The notes beneath the pieces are model-generated. The model did not search any database. It saw only the letters and a list, made by a program, of their open reading frames with translations, and was not told where the DNA came from. A DNA stretch of 64,000 bases from Anastrepha obliqua (taxonomy: Eukaryota > Arthropoda > Insecta > Diptera > Tephritidae). Numbering within the stretch: the stretch's first letter is position 1; the number at the start of each line of letters is the position of its first letter. Made by a program: the position numbers and the translations under genes. The stretch is taken from positions 82,127,601-82,191,600 of the forward strand of contig NC_072894.1 of assembly GCF_027943255.1 (NCBI RefSeq), given 5' to 3'. Shown here in pieces: positions 45,493-56,280 of the stretch.

Positions 45493-46237
45493 TTAAGGGG
45501 TAAGGATAAACGCTAAAAAACACTTTTTTCATGAATTTATTGTAGCGAAACGGTTCAAGTCAGTTTATTAAAAGTTATTGCATATTATAAAGTAACATTT
45601 CAAGAATATTTGATAAAATTTTCATGTAAAAATATTGCAAAATGAGCGAATGAGAGCACATTTACGTAGATGTCTTTTAAAAAATACATTTTGCAGTAGT
45701 CAGCATATCTCAGCGTAGAATCATCTGAAATCAAAAAAATCGAATAATTTAGATAAAGTATGAGTTAAACTCCCCCCCAACGTTTATTTTGACGATTTAT
45801 TTTCATTTTCAGCCATTTGGTAGTCGTTTGAAGTAAAAAGTGATTTTTGACGAAAAAATGCCGCCATTTTGTAGGTGTAAAACCACCTTAATATAAAAAA
45901 AAATGGCGAAAAAAAACGTTGGGGGGAGGTTTTTTATATGTAAAATATGTGTGCAAAATTTCAAAAAGATCGGTTGAGTAGTTTTCAAATGCCAATGACT
46001 ACGCACTTTAAAAAAAAAGGTTCGAGAAAACCGCGTTTAAAGTTTTAAGTTATGAAAACGCGCAACTGCTGCGTCTCGGCAGATGTTTGAGGCGGCTCAG
46101 CTTTATGCTCTATAACTTAAAAAGTTTTGCTCGGATTGACTTAAAATTTTAACACGGTATTTTTTAAATGTTTTACTACAATAACATGCAAAAAAAAAAT
46201 CGATTTTTATCCCTTACCCCCCCCCCCCCCCCCTTAA
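45493..46237 (-). mobile_element. TTAA-flanked MITE family B, with expanded poly-C end
   Basis: TTAA at 45493-45496 and 46234-46237 bracket 737 bp. Left end GGGGTAAGGATAAA; right end reversed is a G run of 17 then TAAGGGATAAA, so four terminal G have become seventeen. An internal inverted pair lies near 45770 (CCCCCCCAACGTTTAT) and 45912 (AACGTTGGGGGG). The right half shares the family A scaffold: GAGAAAACCGCGTTTAAAGTT, a GC-richer stretch, then TTAAAATTTTAACACGGTAT and A tracts. No coding frame. Confidence 0.8.
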
Positions 46238-46805
46238 AAGCAGTGCGGCAAAAACATTTGCGAAGGGATAAAAATCATAAAAATGTTGTTTTTCCATCCC
46301 CTTTGTTGTTTGGTCCTTTATTTATTTATCCTATTAATGTGTAAACTCAAACAAATTAAAAAAAAAAAATTTTACTCATTAACCATTTTGCTTTGCAGAG
46401 TTGCTCCGTTATTCATCTCAAGTGCAAATAAGCCTTTCCAAAATGGGTCTTCCCAAATTCCTTTGCGAACATTCTTGCTTCGCCGTTTATCCGTTGTCAC
46501 AGAATTTTTCACCGGAGCCTCGTAGTTAATACTTACGACATGGGCAAACCAAAGAATGTTAATGACATTTCATTCCGTGGTCATTAACATTCTCTGGTCA
46601 CACGAACATAGTTGGTTACTAATTATGTGCTTCCCTTGGTTCTTGCCATTATACGAGGCCGTTTCATTAAGTATCTGTGTTTGAATTCAGAGGGCGTTCC
46701 TGAGGGAAGTTGGCATACTTTTGCTACCATCTATCAAACGACGGCAAAACAAATTTCAGACTGATTGATAGGTTAGTTGGGATTTGGCAGCTATTCGAGT
46801 AAGAT
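46238..46805. other. no gene recognised apart from a hairpin
   Basis: About 570 bp spacer containing the hairpin at 46553-46593. Otherwise nothing recognised. Confidence 0.45.
46553..46593. repeat. perfect 14 bp hairpin
   Basis: AGAATGTTAATGAC at 46553-46566 is followed 13 nt later by its exact complement at 46580-46593, with partial pairing beyond. Function unknown; it may be the centre of a small foldback element. Confidence 0.7.
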
Positions 46806-46827
46806 GCGTTTCGTGATTTTCGCTTAG

Positions 46828-47107
46828 ATGGAAAAAGAGCAGTATGGTTCGGTAATTCGCTTTTTGTTTTTGGATGGGGAAAAATGCGAGAAGGTAAAAG
46901 AAATGTTGGATGTTGTCTATGAGGACGCTTTGCCATCTATGACCACAGCTAGATATTGGTTCGATGAATTTAAACGTGGGCGAACATCCGTTTTTGACGA
47001 AGAGCGACCAGGAGGTTGGTCGGAAACCATTCAAAAAGTCCACGACGAAAGTACGCGAAGTAACAGAGGCCATAGGCGTGTCGACAGGAACGTTCTTTGA
47101 TAAAGAC
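46828..47107 (+). pseudogene. mariner transposase N-terminal fragment
   Basis: The frame starts MEKEQYGSVIRFLFLDGEKC and continues LPSMTTARYWFDEFKRGRT, the first helix-turn-helix region of mariner transposases, then breaks by frameshift into KVREVTEAIGVSTGTFF. The catalytic domain is missing; another mariner begins directly after it. Confidence 0.7.
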
Positions 47108-47360
47108 GAAAATGCAAGCCAGGTCGCCGAAATTGTGAATGGTGTTTATAGTGACTATACTGTAACAGTTAGTTATTTGAAATTTTGATTTCGTCGATTC
47201 CGTTCAGACATTTTTGATGTTAAAGAATATGGCGATAATGTTGAAAATATCAATAAAATCACAGAAATAATCAAAGTTTACCGACATGTTAGTAGTCGTA
47301 GCATCGCCCAGGATGCATCGCATAGAATTGACTACAAAACAGTTTTAAACATTTGCGCAA
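47108..47360 (+). pseudogene. second mariner N-terminal fragment, different subfamily
   Basis: The frame reads ENASQVAEIVNGVYSDYTVT, FRRFRSDIFDVK, then VENINKITEIIKVYRHVSSR and IAQDASHRIDYKTVLN. This is again the N-terminal DNA-binding part, of a subfamily unlike the preceding one (KNASQAAEKI...FKRFRSGDFDV type). It lacks the GRP linker and the catalytic core. Confidence 0.6.
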
Positions 47361-48122
47361 AAATTGTACGCACAAATAATCGATTTGTTTTTCCCAAAAA
47401 TATAGTTTTATAGGGACTAAAGATCGAAAAGGGGCTATGCTTTTCAATACTTTTTGAGCCCAATCATTTGCTTTAGTTTGTTGCTTATCAAATAAATCGG
47501 TCGAACTTGTAGGTGGATAAAAAAATGCATGCAGAGTAATCAATTCTAGATGACAATCACTAATTTTCAGCACTGGCGGGGACTTTTGCACAAAGAACTA
47601 TCCATCTAATGAATGCAAATGTCCTAAATATTTGTATGAATGCAAATTGGCCAAATTGGTATACAAATTAATTATAACAAGCCGAAAGTTCCAAGTATTT
47701 CAGTGAAGTCTTGTGTGGTGGGCACTCTACTTGTCAATATTTGGAGAATGTTGGGTTGGTGGAAACGCTTCTATTGCAGGTATTGATGGAATATTGATTA
47801 TCCAATTAGGATGGCCAGAGCGACGTGATGTATGGTATTTATTGAGTGCCAGAAAGTCTTTGTAAGTAGATTTAACACGACTTCAATTTTGATGCGCGCC
47901 AAAACGCTTATTCCAAGTTAAACAAAATATATTGAAATACAATTTAAATGACTAAACAAATATTTTATAACGAATATGTAAAAGTATAAAAATGTATTTA
48001 TATGGGCCACGATATGCTCTAGTAATTACCAACTGCTAGATCAACACATAAAGCTCATAGGTGCACTTATAAAATATAGAAGAAATTCTATGAATGCCAA
48101 TGTATTTGCATAAACATACATA
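47361..48122. other. no gene recognised
   Basis: About 760 bp spacer. A 100-residue minus frame at 47289-47591 shows no known motif. Confidence 0.45.
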
Positions 48123-48124
48123 TA

Positions 48125-48697
48125 CCCTATGATCAGAAAGTACAGGGAATGTTTAAAAAAGCAAAACCGAGTTAAATTTCAGGCAAATTTATTTTATCTC
48201 CTTTAAAATATGACCCGTCTGAAGCAACACACATGTGCCACCGTTTAACCCAAATTACAAAGTACTCCATGCACCCCTGGTAGGCTGACGAAGGGATGGC
48301 GTTCAGGTCCTTCGTCGCAGTCTGTTTGATCTCCTCTATTGACTGAAATCTCCTTCCACGAAGTGGCAACTTCAACTTGGGAAACAAATGAAGTCGCACT
48401 GGGCCATATCAGGTGAATATGGTGCTTGCACGATGATATTTACTTGGAGTTTGGTCAAATAATCCAGCACAATTTGGGCTCGGTGCGATGGCGCGTTATC
48501 CTCATGCAAAATCCAAGAATTGTTTGCCCACATTTCCGGCCGTTTGCGACGTACAGAATCTCTTAAACGCGTCAAAACGGATCAATAATATTCTTTATAG
48601 ACCGTCTGGCCCGATGGAAGGTACTCATGGTGCACTACGCCTTGGCAATCGAAGAAAACAGTCAATTAAACATTCCCGATACTTTTTGATCATAGGG
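48125..48697 (-). mobile_element. mariner deletion derivative with both inverted ends
   Basis: The 573 bp element has TA on both sides and 32 bp inverted ends starting CCCTATGATCA, matching at 29 positions. The minus strand keeps the C-terminal half of a mariner transposase: FFDCQGVVHHEYLPSGQTVY, LRDSVRRKRPEMWANNSW, ILHEDNAPSHRAQIVLDYL, YSPDMAQCDF and later RRFQSIEEIKQTATKDL to a stop at 48172-48174. HED to QCD spans 34 residues (DD34D). The first aspartate and the DNA-binding half are deleted. A second copy with the same left breakpoint begins at 50057. Confidence 0.85.
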
Positions 48698-48925
48698 TAC
48701 ATGTATATAGGGTTCTCTAATATTAGCGTAAGCCATACTTTTTAGGTAACCACAGAAAAGTCCAATAATATTAAATCCAGAGATCTCGACGGCCATTTGA
48801 CCTTCTTGTTTTGTGATAATGCATCCTGGGAACTTTGTTCGCGATAGGTCTATTTTTATGCACTTTGTAGTAAGTGGCGCAGTTCTGCTGAAAATAAATC
48901 GACCCGTGTTGACAGGTTGCGGTGG
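48698..48925 (-). pseudogene. DD41D-like transposase C-terminal relic
   Basis: Minus-strand frames contain FQQNCATYYK (family QQDGATxH: Asp changed to Asn) and, further on, KWPSRSLDLILLDFSV and GYLKSMAYAN. These match the WPPRSCDLTPLDFFLWGYLKS region of DD41D-type proteins across frameshifts. Old and degraded, so moderately uncertain. Confidence 0.45.
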
Positions 48926-49754
48926 CAATATTCTTTTGGCGGCGTCTATCAAATCTTTTATTTATTATTCAGTCAGATACTAAAACACTATAGAAAGTTA
49001 CATAATTGAGAAACTTGTAAAATTGATAAAAGTTCATTATGAACCTTTTGAGGGTATGGATGTCTCTCGAACATATGACGTGAATTGACGGACATGATCG
49101 AGCGATGTACTCCGTCAGACTGCATTTGTGGGGTTTTCTGAAGCCTTCTAATAAACCGTACCTTCAAAATTAACATAGCAAAGGGCATTACTCAATTTCA
49201 TCCAGATTAGGGTCAAATAAAAGAGAAATTTCGTTTATACCTCACACGCAGTCTGCCTTATTTCTTTTACTCTTATTTTAAAACCCTTTATATATAAATT
49301 ATTTAAATATTTTTATTGTTGTTCGAATCATAATTCTGGCATTTTTATGTAAATTTATTATTTTGTACAAGAGTAAATATGTACGAAAAATTGTGCTCTA
49401 TTACAAATAATCAAATTCACCGGATTACAAGTGGTACCATTGCAAATCTGACATTAGGCAATAACAAAGATGTTGATGTACAAAAGCAACTATGCAATCA
49501 CTATTTTTTTTGTTCTTGTTTGACTGTAAAATGTTTAATCACAAACAGAGCGCAACGCTAGTTTGACATACAGGGATGTTGTGCAAATTTTACGAATATT
49601 TTTCAATACCAAATTATTAAAGTGCATTGTTTTTGTGCTTGATGCTAATTGTGCATTTTTGGTGCCAAATGGAGTTAAAGTACGCAAAACAGAGTTCAAA
49701 TACTTTACATATATGTATGTGTATTGGGGATGCCCTGATTTATATATGTATACC
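48926..49754. other. no gene recognised
   Basis: About 830 bp spacer, AT-rich, with TATATATGTA patches before the SINE. No motif recognised. Confidence 0.45.
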
Positions 49755-50056
49755 GCGGCTGCCGTAGCCGAATGGTTTGGTGCGTGACTAACATTGGGAG
49801 TTCAGAGGACCGTAGTTTCGAATCTCAGTGAAACACCAATATGAAGAAAATGTTTTTTCCAATAGCGGTCGTCCCTCCTCAGGCAATGGCAAACCTCCAA
49901 GTGTATTTCTGTCATGAAAAATCTCCTCAAAAAAAAATATTTGCTGTTTGGAGTCGGCTTAAAACTGTAGGTCCCCCATTTGTAGAACAACATCAAGACG
50001 CACGCCACAAATAGGAGGAGGAGCTCGGCCAAACACCCAAAAAGGCTGTACGCGCT
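49755..50056 (+). mobile_element. tRNA-derived SINE, copy f
   Basis: Plus-oriented. Head GCCGTAGCCGAATGGTTTGG (A box) and GTTTCGAATCTCAG (B box); body CAATAGCGGTCG, GGAGTCGGCTTAAAACTG, CATCAAGACGCACGCCACA, GAGGAGGAGCTCGGCC. It stops at GTACGCG without the AT tail, where a mariner fragment begins. Confidence 0.85.
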
Positions 50057-50285
50057 GTTTTCTTCGATTTCCAAGGCGTAGTGCACCATGAGTACGTTTT
50101 ATCGCGCCAAACAGTCAATAAAGAATATTATTTATCCGTTTTGAAGCGTTTGAGAAATGCTGTACGTCGCAAACGGTCGGAAATGTGGGCAAACAATTAT
50201 TGGATTTTGCATGATGATAACGCGCCATCACACCGAGAACAAATTGTGATAGATTATTTCACCAAACACCAAGTAAATACCAAAA
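50057..50285 (+). pseudogene. mariner transposase fragment, same family as 48125-48697
   Basis: The frame reads FFDFQGVVHHEYVLSRQTVN, YYLSVLKRLRNAVRRKRSEM, NYWILHDDNAPSHREQIVID and YFTKHQVNT. It is open from 50081 on. It starts at the same CTGTTTTCTTCGAT sequence where the deletion junction of the 48125 copy lies, and ends where a mariner of opposite orientation begins. Confidence 0.75.
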
Positions 50286-51522
50286 AACTGAATCAGGTAC
50301 GATTTGACATCGTCATCATTATTGAAATTTTTACCATTCAAGGAGTTTTATAAAGATCGAAAAAAAAGTAATCAGATGGTGCAAGGTAGAAATGGCACAA
50401 CATCCCAACCAAGCTCCAATAATTTTTGCCGAGTGGCCAAAGATGTGTGTGGCCTTGCATTGTCATGATGGAATACAATACTTTTTCGATTTGTCAATTC
50501 GGACCGCTTTTCCACAACTAAATATATATATAATTGGCGCGTACACCCTTTTTGGGTTTTTGGCCGAGCCCCTCCTCCTATTTGTGGTGCGCGTCTTGAT
50601 GTTGTTCTGCAAATGGAGGGACCTACAGTTTTAAGCCGACTCCGAACGGCAAATAATTTTATGAGGAGCTTTTTCATGGCAGAAATACACTCGGAGATTT
50701 GTCATTCCTTGCCGAGGGGTGACCGCTATTAGCAAAATGTTTTTGTTAATTTAGGTGTTTCACCGAGATTCGAACCAACGTTCCCTCTGTGATTTCCAAA
50801 TGGTAGTCACGCACCAACCCATTCGGCTACGGCGGCCGCTTTTCCTTAAACTGCATTGTTTAATTTCGTTAGTTGTTCAAAGTAGGCATCAGAATTGATT
50901 GCCGCGTTGGATGATAAGAGTTCAAAGTAGGCAATTCCTTTGTAATCCCACCAAACTGAAAACAAAACCGTTTTTGCTTTTAATGTTGTTTGAGTTTGTT
51001 CACCTGGCCTGCTCACCGATCTTTTCCGCTGGATATTGTTGTAAACAACCCATTTTTCATCGCCAGTTATTAGTCGTTTTAAAAATCGATTATTTTCATT
51101 AGGTTCTTTAGCAATTCGCAGCTGTTAATGCGTTGCGTTAAATGGGTTTCTTTCAGTTCGTGAGGAACCTATGTATCGAGTCTTTGAACATAGCCAAGTT
51201 GTTTTAAGTGATTTTCAATGTACATATGTATGTGATACATGAAGCTTCTCTACAATCTCACGTGTTGTTCTGTGACGATCCGAATCGATTATTGCTTTGA
51301 TTAGGGGGTCATCAACTTCAACTGGACGACCAGTTCTTTCATCTTTGAGTGAAAAATTACCAGAACGAAATTTGGCAAACCAATTTTGACACTGCCGTTC
51401 TTTTAAGGCTTCGTCACCATAAACAGCACATAGCTTTTTTATAAGCTTGCGATGCGGCTTTCCCTTTGCGAAATAAAAAAGCAAAATATGACGAAAATGT
51501 TCCTTTTGATTTTCCGTATTTG
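50286..51522 (-). mobile_element. mellifera-like mariner, split by a SINE
   Basis: Minus strand carries most of a mariner transposase: KEHFRHILLFYFAKGK, LCAVYGDEALKERQCQNWFA, KFRSGNFSLKDERTGRPVEV, IDSDRHRTTREIVEKLHVSH, then first catalytic block LITGDEKWVVYNN, SVWWDYKGI, TKLNNAV. After the SINE: KRSELTNRKSIVFHHDNARP (second Asp), a small deletion, LAPSDYFFF (third Asp) and NSLNGKNFN. All three aspartates are present but frameshifts and stops occur. The SINE at 50514-50835 interrupts it with a 10 bp duplication. Terminal repeats were not found. Confidence 0.82.
50514..50835 (-). mobile_element. tRNA-derived SINE, copy g, inserted in mariner with 10 bp duplication
   Basis: Full-length minus-oriented copy. 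CCGCTTTTCC occurs at 50504-50513 and again at 50836-50845, directly outside the tail and the head: a target-site duplication as made by LINE-driven retroposition. The interrupted mariner reads through across the duplication (EKRSELTNRK). Head: CATTCGGCTACGGCGG; B box GAGATTCGAACCAACG; tail side TATATATATAATTGGC. Confidence 0.9.
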
Positions 51523-51789
51523 AACGAACGCCATACGAAAACTAGCCAATCGATCAAAAAACTTTTTTTACTGATTGACAGTTGAATTGCCAACTATCAA
51601 ATAACAAAATATGTTTTACATTTGTACTACGTCTGCCAACTTAAAAATTCAACTGAAGCCATCTATGAGTGAAATCCGCATTTACTTAGTGGCCAAGCAA
51701 CTTAGTGGCCAAAAGCAAATATTAGTATTTTGTAGGACAGTAGGACGATATTTTAAAACTTCACACAGTCTAATGAGGTTACTAAGTTT

Positions 51790-52640
51790 TCTGTTTCCTT
51801 AGTTGTAATCTTCTCCCACTTTGCAAAGCCACCTTACCTATTATTACTTGCTGTCGAATACGTTTTTCTAACAGATCCCACAGGCGCTCAATAGGAATGA
51901 GATCGAACGAATTTGCTTAACTATCTGCTATGTGGCTTGGATCGTAATCTTGTTGGAACCCAAAAGTTGTTGGTAAGCCAATATTTTCGGTACTCGGTTT
52001 GAAATTTCTTTTTAAAATGTTCGAAAACCCCCATCTATCCATCACCTATTCAATATACTCTCATATGTATTCCAATTGACCCACATTACTTAGCCCATGC
52101 AATCCTACACCAAAACTCCACAACCGCCGTGTTTGACTGTACCAACAAGATTTTGTTTCTTAAGAGCATTTTGCTGCTATATTTTATCCCAAATATACAA
52201 AATTGACTTTCGTTTGAAAAAAGGAGGCCTATTGGCCTATTTATATAATTATTAGCAAATCGTTCAAAAGGGAAACAAACGATTTTGTTGGAGCGACTCT
52301 ACCATGGTATACAGCTTTATGTAAAACTTTTCTTGCAGTTTCCGCACAAATCTTTGTTTAATGTTTAGTTTACGTTTTCAATAATTTTTGATGACGTATT
52401 TCGAGGGTTACCCTTCCCCACATTGATTATCCCGCGTTTTTCTCGGAGCGGTAGTGTTCTTAGGCGCCATGACCTGGGCTTAGATGTTAAAATCTCAGTT
52501 TGCTTGTACTTGTTTGCTATGTGTTGAACAGAGAAATACGTACTCCCATTAGCTTTCCAATATTTCGACCGACAGATGGTTTAAGGAGTTCATAATTGTT
52601 GAAAACATTTCACTACTTCTCTAATACAATATGCATGTCA
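51790..52640 (-). pseudogene. Tc1-like transposase relic
   Basis: Minus strand in broken frames: HIANKYKQTEILTSKPRSWR, NVGKGNPRNTSSK, LLFSNESQFCIFG where Tc1 members have FSDES (first Asp changed to Asn), TVKHGGCGVL, FGFQQDYDPSHIAD (second Asp), and DLIPIERLWDLLEKRIRQQ (Glu of DD34E). Many stops. Inverted ends not found. Confidence 0.7.
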
Positions 52641-52789
52641 GTATGGCACCTCTATTCAAGTGTTAATATTCTATTATACTTGTTCTCTCTCTTTTGTTAT
52701 TCATTCTTTTTGTGTACTTTTCTATTGACACATATTAAAAGTTATAATAGGTACTAAACGAGCGAGTCGGTCTTTTATTTCAAATCGGA

Positions 52790-53400
52790 TATTTCAACTG
52801 CAATCTCAACAATAATGGATGACATCCATCTGATCCCACCAGATGCACACATAACCTTTGAAGCATGAATATTTTTTTTCGCTGCCGTCGGTCCTGGTTC
52901 ACCTGGCGGGCTCCAACATTCTCGACGCCTAGGGTTATTATAATAGATCCACTTTTTCTTTTCTGTCGCTTAAGAATAATCTCATACGTCACCAAACGTC
53001 TCTCAATATCTCTCTCCTTCAGTTGATGTGGCACTCAGTTACCTGCTTTCTGGACCATTCCCATCACGTGCAAACGTTTACCGACGGTTGACCTGTCAAC
53101 ATCCAACTCTTTAGACATATCATCAAGGGTTCGATATGCATCTTCATCCAAAATTTGTTGTAGTTGAGTATCCTCGAATTTATTCGATGCCCCTTCGCAA
53201 TCTTTGTCACTCACGTCGAAATTTCCACTTTAGAAACGTCGAAACCACTCGAAACAAGTTGTATTTGAAGGAGCGTGATTACTGTAAATATTGATCAATA
53301 TGCGACACGTTTCAGCTGTACTTTTCTTTAAAAGGTAATAATGAAGCATAACTTCCCGCAAATGCTGTTTTTTCGGGACGAGCGTAGACATTTTTGACAT
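52790..53400 (-). pseudogene. mariner transposase N-terminal half
   Basis: Minus strand from MSKMSTLVPKKQHLREVMLH near 53397: NTTCFEWFRRF, SGNFDVSDKDCEGASNKFED, QLQQILDEDAYRTLDDMSKE, LDVDRSTVGKRLHVMGM, VPHQLKERDIERRLVTYEI, then after frameshift the segment before the first catalytic block, which is destroyed (KRKSGSIIITLGVEN for a GDEKWI-type block). Both helix-turn-helix motifs are visible. The catalytic C-terminus is absent. Confidence 0.75.
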
Positions 53401-53406
53401 CAGATA

Positions 53407-53783
53407 CAAAAGGATCTTTACACTTTAAACAAATGTCAGTTACTGCGATCGAGACCTCCTGCAACTTATTATGAAAAGTTGGTGAACAATTTTCAAGAAA
53501 CTGGTTTTGTCGAAGAGAGAAAAAGGACCAAAGGAGCTATTGCTGCTGTAGCGCAAAGTGTTGTTGAACAACCTTCAGCATCGATGTCTCGACGTTTTCA
53601 ACAATTAGGCATTCATGAATCGAGTGTTAGGCGGATTTTGCCTGTATTTAAGTGATGCAATTTTTCACAAATTTGTAATTGTTAAGTGCCATATTTTGAA
53701 TAAAAATAGTGAAACCTGAAAGGATGTAAATTTTTATGTTTTATCAAATAACATCTTGGCGCGTCTTTTTAAAGATCCTTTAG
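53407..53783 (+). mobile_element. small Tc1/mariner-group derivative
   Basis: Ends resemble inverted copies: AAAAGGATCTTTACAC at left and, reversed, TAAAGGATCTTTAAAAAG at right. Inside, a frame reads FQETGFVEERKRTKGAIAAV then AQSVVEQPSASMSRRFQQLG and SVRRIL, the N-terminal DNA-binding linker of IS630/Tc1-type transposases, ending at a stop near 53655. The catalytic part is deleted. Confidence 0.55.
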
Positions 53784-54466
53784 TTACTTGTTTAATTTGA
53801 ATAAAAAATAAAAAAAATATTGTTAGTGGCCCAGCTAGCGAGAAAACATACATTTTACGATCATTTAATAACAAAACAAGGTGTAGTCAAAAGCGACGTC
53901 TTTGCTGACATTTGCAATGATGCCGACTTTCTTATTTATTCTACAAAACATAAGGAAAATTATATTGTACAAAAACCGTTTCTGTATTTCATTGAAAAGT
54001 ATGAATAGTCATCACTGATCCTTGTGTCACTGAAAATTGTATTTGAATCATGCGATATATTTAGAAACATAATGCGAAGGCTAAAATAAGGACACCCCTA
54101 ATTTGTAACTGAGTGTATACCTATGGCACCACTATTAAGAGGTTGAGAAGAGGTTGAAGAATGGTTAATCATTATACAAGTGCAATGAGTACAACAACGT
54201 CATCAAAACCAACAACCACAGCGATAACAAAAAACAAAAACAACTATATTCTTAATAGTGTAACTTTGCAGAAACTATCAAGTGAATATTAAGCAGTCGA
54301 GTAATGAACGGGTATATGAACCGAGTACAAAGCGCAATGCGTTAATTATTACAACTACAAAAATTGTAAACTGCTTTATAATTTAAAATCATGAACAGTA
54401 TGCAACTGAAATCGCTCGTCTGAACTTTTGCAGTTAGGGTTTTTTTTATGCAAATGATGACTTGCA
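53784..54466. other. no gene recognised; one short open frame
   Basis: A 62-residue plus frame at 53820-54008 (ARKHTFYDHLITKQGVVKSD and more) is not recognised; codon use and length give no proof of coding. The rest is AT-rich spacer. Confidence 0.35.
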
Positions 54467-54768
54467 TAATAATTGGCGCATACACTTCTTTTAGGTTTTT
54501 GGCCGAGCTCCTCCTCCTATTTGTGGTGTGGGTCTTGATGTTGTTCCACAAATGGGGAGACCTACAGTTTGAAGCCGACCTCGAACGCCAAATGGTTTTT
54601 TATGAGTAGCTTTTTCGTGGCAGAAATCCACTCGGATATTTGCCATTGGCTGTTGATTGGCGTTCGCTATTAAAAAACCCTTTTTTATTATTTGCTGTTC
54701 GTGCATGGAGATTCGAACCTACACACTGCCGAATGGTAATCACGCACCAGCCCATTCGGCTACGGCGG
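54467..54768 (-). mobile_element. tRNA-derived SINE, copy h
   Basis: Minus-oriented: ATAATTGGCGCATACACTTC at the tail side, CTCCTCCTCCTATTTGTGG, GGCGTTCGCTATTAAAAAAC, B box GAGATTCGAACCTACA, head CATTCGGCTACGGCGG. A few small deletions in the head. Confidence 0.85.
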
Positions 54769-56270
54769 CGGTGGTGACTTAGCTTCTATTAAAATAAGTA
54801 TTCATTAGACCTCACATACACATGCACATAGGTCTATACGGATATAAATGAATATGCAAAAGTAGCAGTTTCTGTAGTGCCAATAAGTTGTAACCAACTA
54901 AATTATTTATCCGCAATCACAATATGCTAAGAAGTAGCAACAACCACTGACACAAGTTTCCTAAATCGTAAGAGAAGGTACTAACAGCCAGAACTGAAGT
55001 GTTTTCATTACCATCAGAATATTGTGGCAGTAGTGGGACAGACATCCGATGTTGCTAATGAACTTGTTGTTGCTATCAATGCAGCAATGTATGTTTATTG
55101 GATATAGTCTCGCGCTGGCGACAACTGCAGTGATTGCAAGAACTGCAGAACAGAAGTATATATTAGTACATACCTACACTTAAAATATGCGCATATCCGC
55201 TACTTGTCGCACCCGCCAACACTGCTATCGTCGTCATCTGGCTCAATCAAAATGCAAGTGCTACGCTACTTTGGATGGAAGGCGGCGCATCCGTTTTTTG
55301 CATGGCTGGCCACACAAAGGGAAAACCTTAAATATTCATACATACATATGTGCACACATACCCTCCGAAGCAAGAATTTAGTTGAAGATGGACTAGCAAT
55401 AATAGGAGATTAAAATAGCACAAATTTTGTGTTGTAACAAAGTTGCGTCCGTACGGCATTGCAACACCCCCCCGACAAAAAGTCTACAATACGTCGTAAA
55501 ATGTGCAGTTACCGTTTCGTATTTGAAATTAAGTTTTTCGCCTTCAAACAGTGCTGCTGTCTCAACTAATTTTACACTGAATGATTTTATGTGAATAAGT
55601 TAGTTAAAATGTATGTGTGTACGCATATATGTATATACAAGAATTAGTTTGGCATATACTTATGTACATACTCGCACATATATTGATATATGGGGGAGCC
55701 ATATCAAGTTATTAAAAAAATGGAATAATTGCTTCTGCAAAAGTGTAACTTTCCTCATCATTACAAATATATTTTCAACACTCCATGTTTCAAAAGAAGT
55801 ATTATATAAAAAAAGTTAAACATGTTTCCTGGAACCATTAAAACAGCAGGATATCGAATTTTTTGTAAAGTTCGAAAAGTGGTGGTATACAGTGTGTCAA
55901 GAAGATGTTTTGACATACTAAAATATTCAAGTTATTTGCACTTAATTAACTAAAAACATCGCTTCTTATTGAATTTGGGGAACCTTTAAAAATTATTTTA
56001 TTAACTTACATAGTTACAAGTACTTCGTAATTGTAAACTTTTTGAATCCACCAAAGCAAGCAAAAACAAAAATACGAAAACAAAAAATATGTTTCTCTCA
56101 CCTGGTACGAAAGTGTTTTTAAATATCTATTTTTGGCATCGTTTGCTAATATGATTTGATATACCGTTATCTCACTGAGTCGTTACTCACGCGTTGGCCA
56201 TCAATAAGGCATAAAGTGATCATAAGAGTGATTTGTTGATCAAAATATCAACTCGTACGTAAAGTATAAA
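54769..56270. other. no gene recognised
   Basis: About 1.5 kb. Overlapping frames at 55187-55413 have an arginine/cysteine-rich reading that resembles nothing known to me. CATA-type patches near 55337 and 55620-55690. Confidence 0.4.
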
Positions 56271-56280
56271 ATAATTAAGG

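Noticed and set aside
48662..48952. 96-residue minus-strand frame as a gene
   Set aside because: It crosses a mariner end and a DD41D relic in the wrong frame; the meaningful readings are in other frames.
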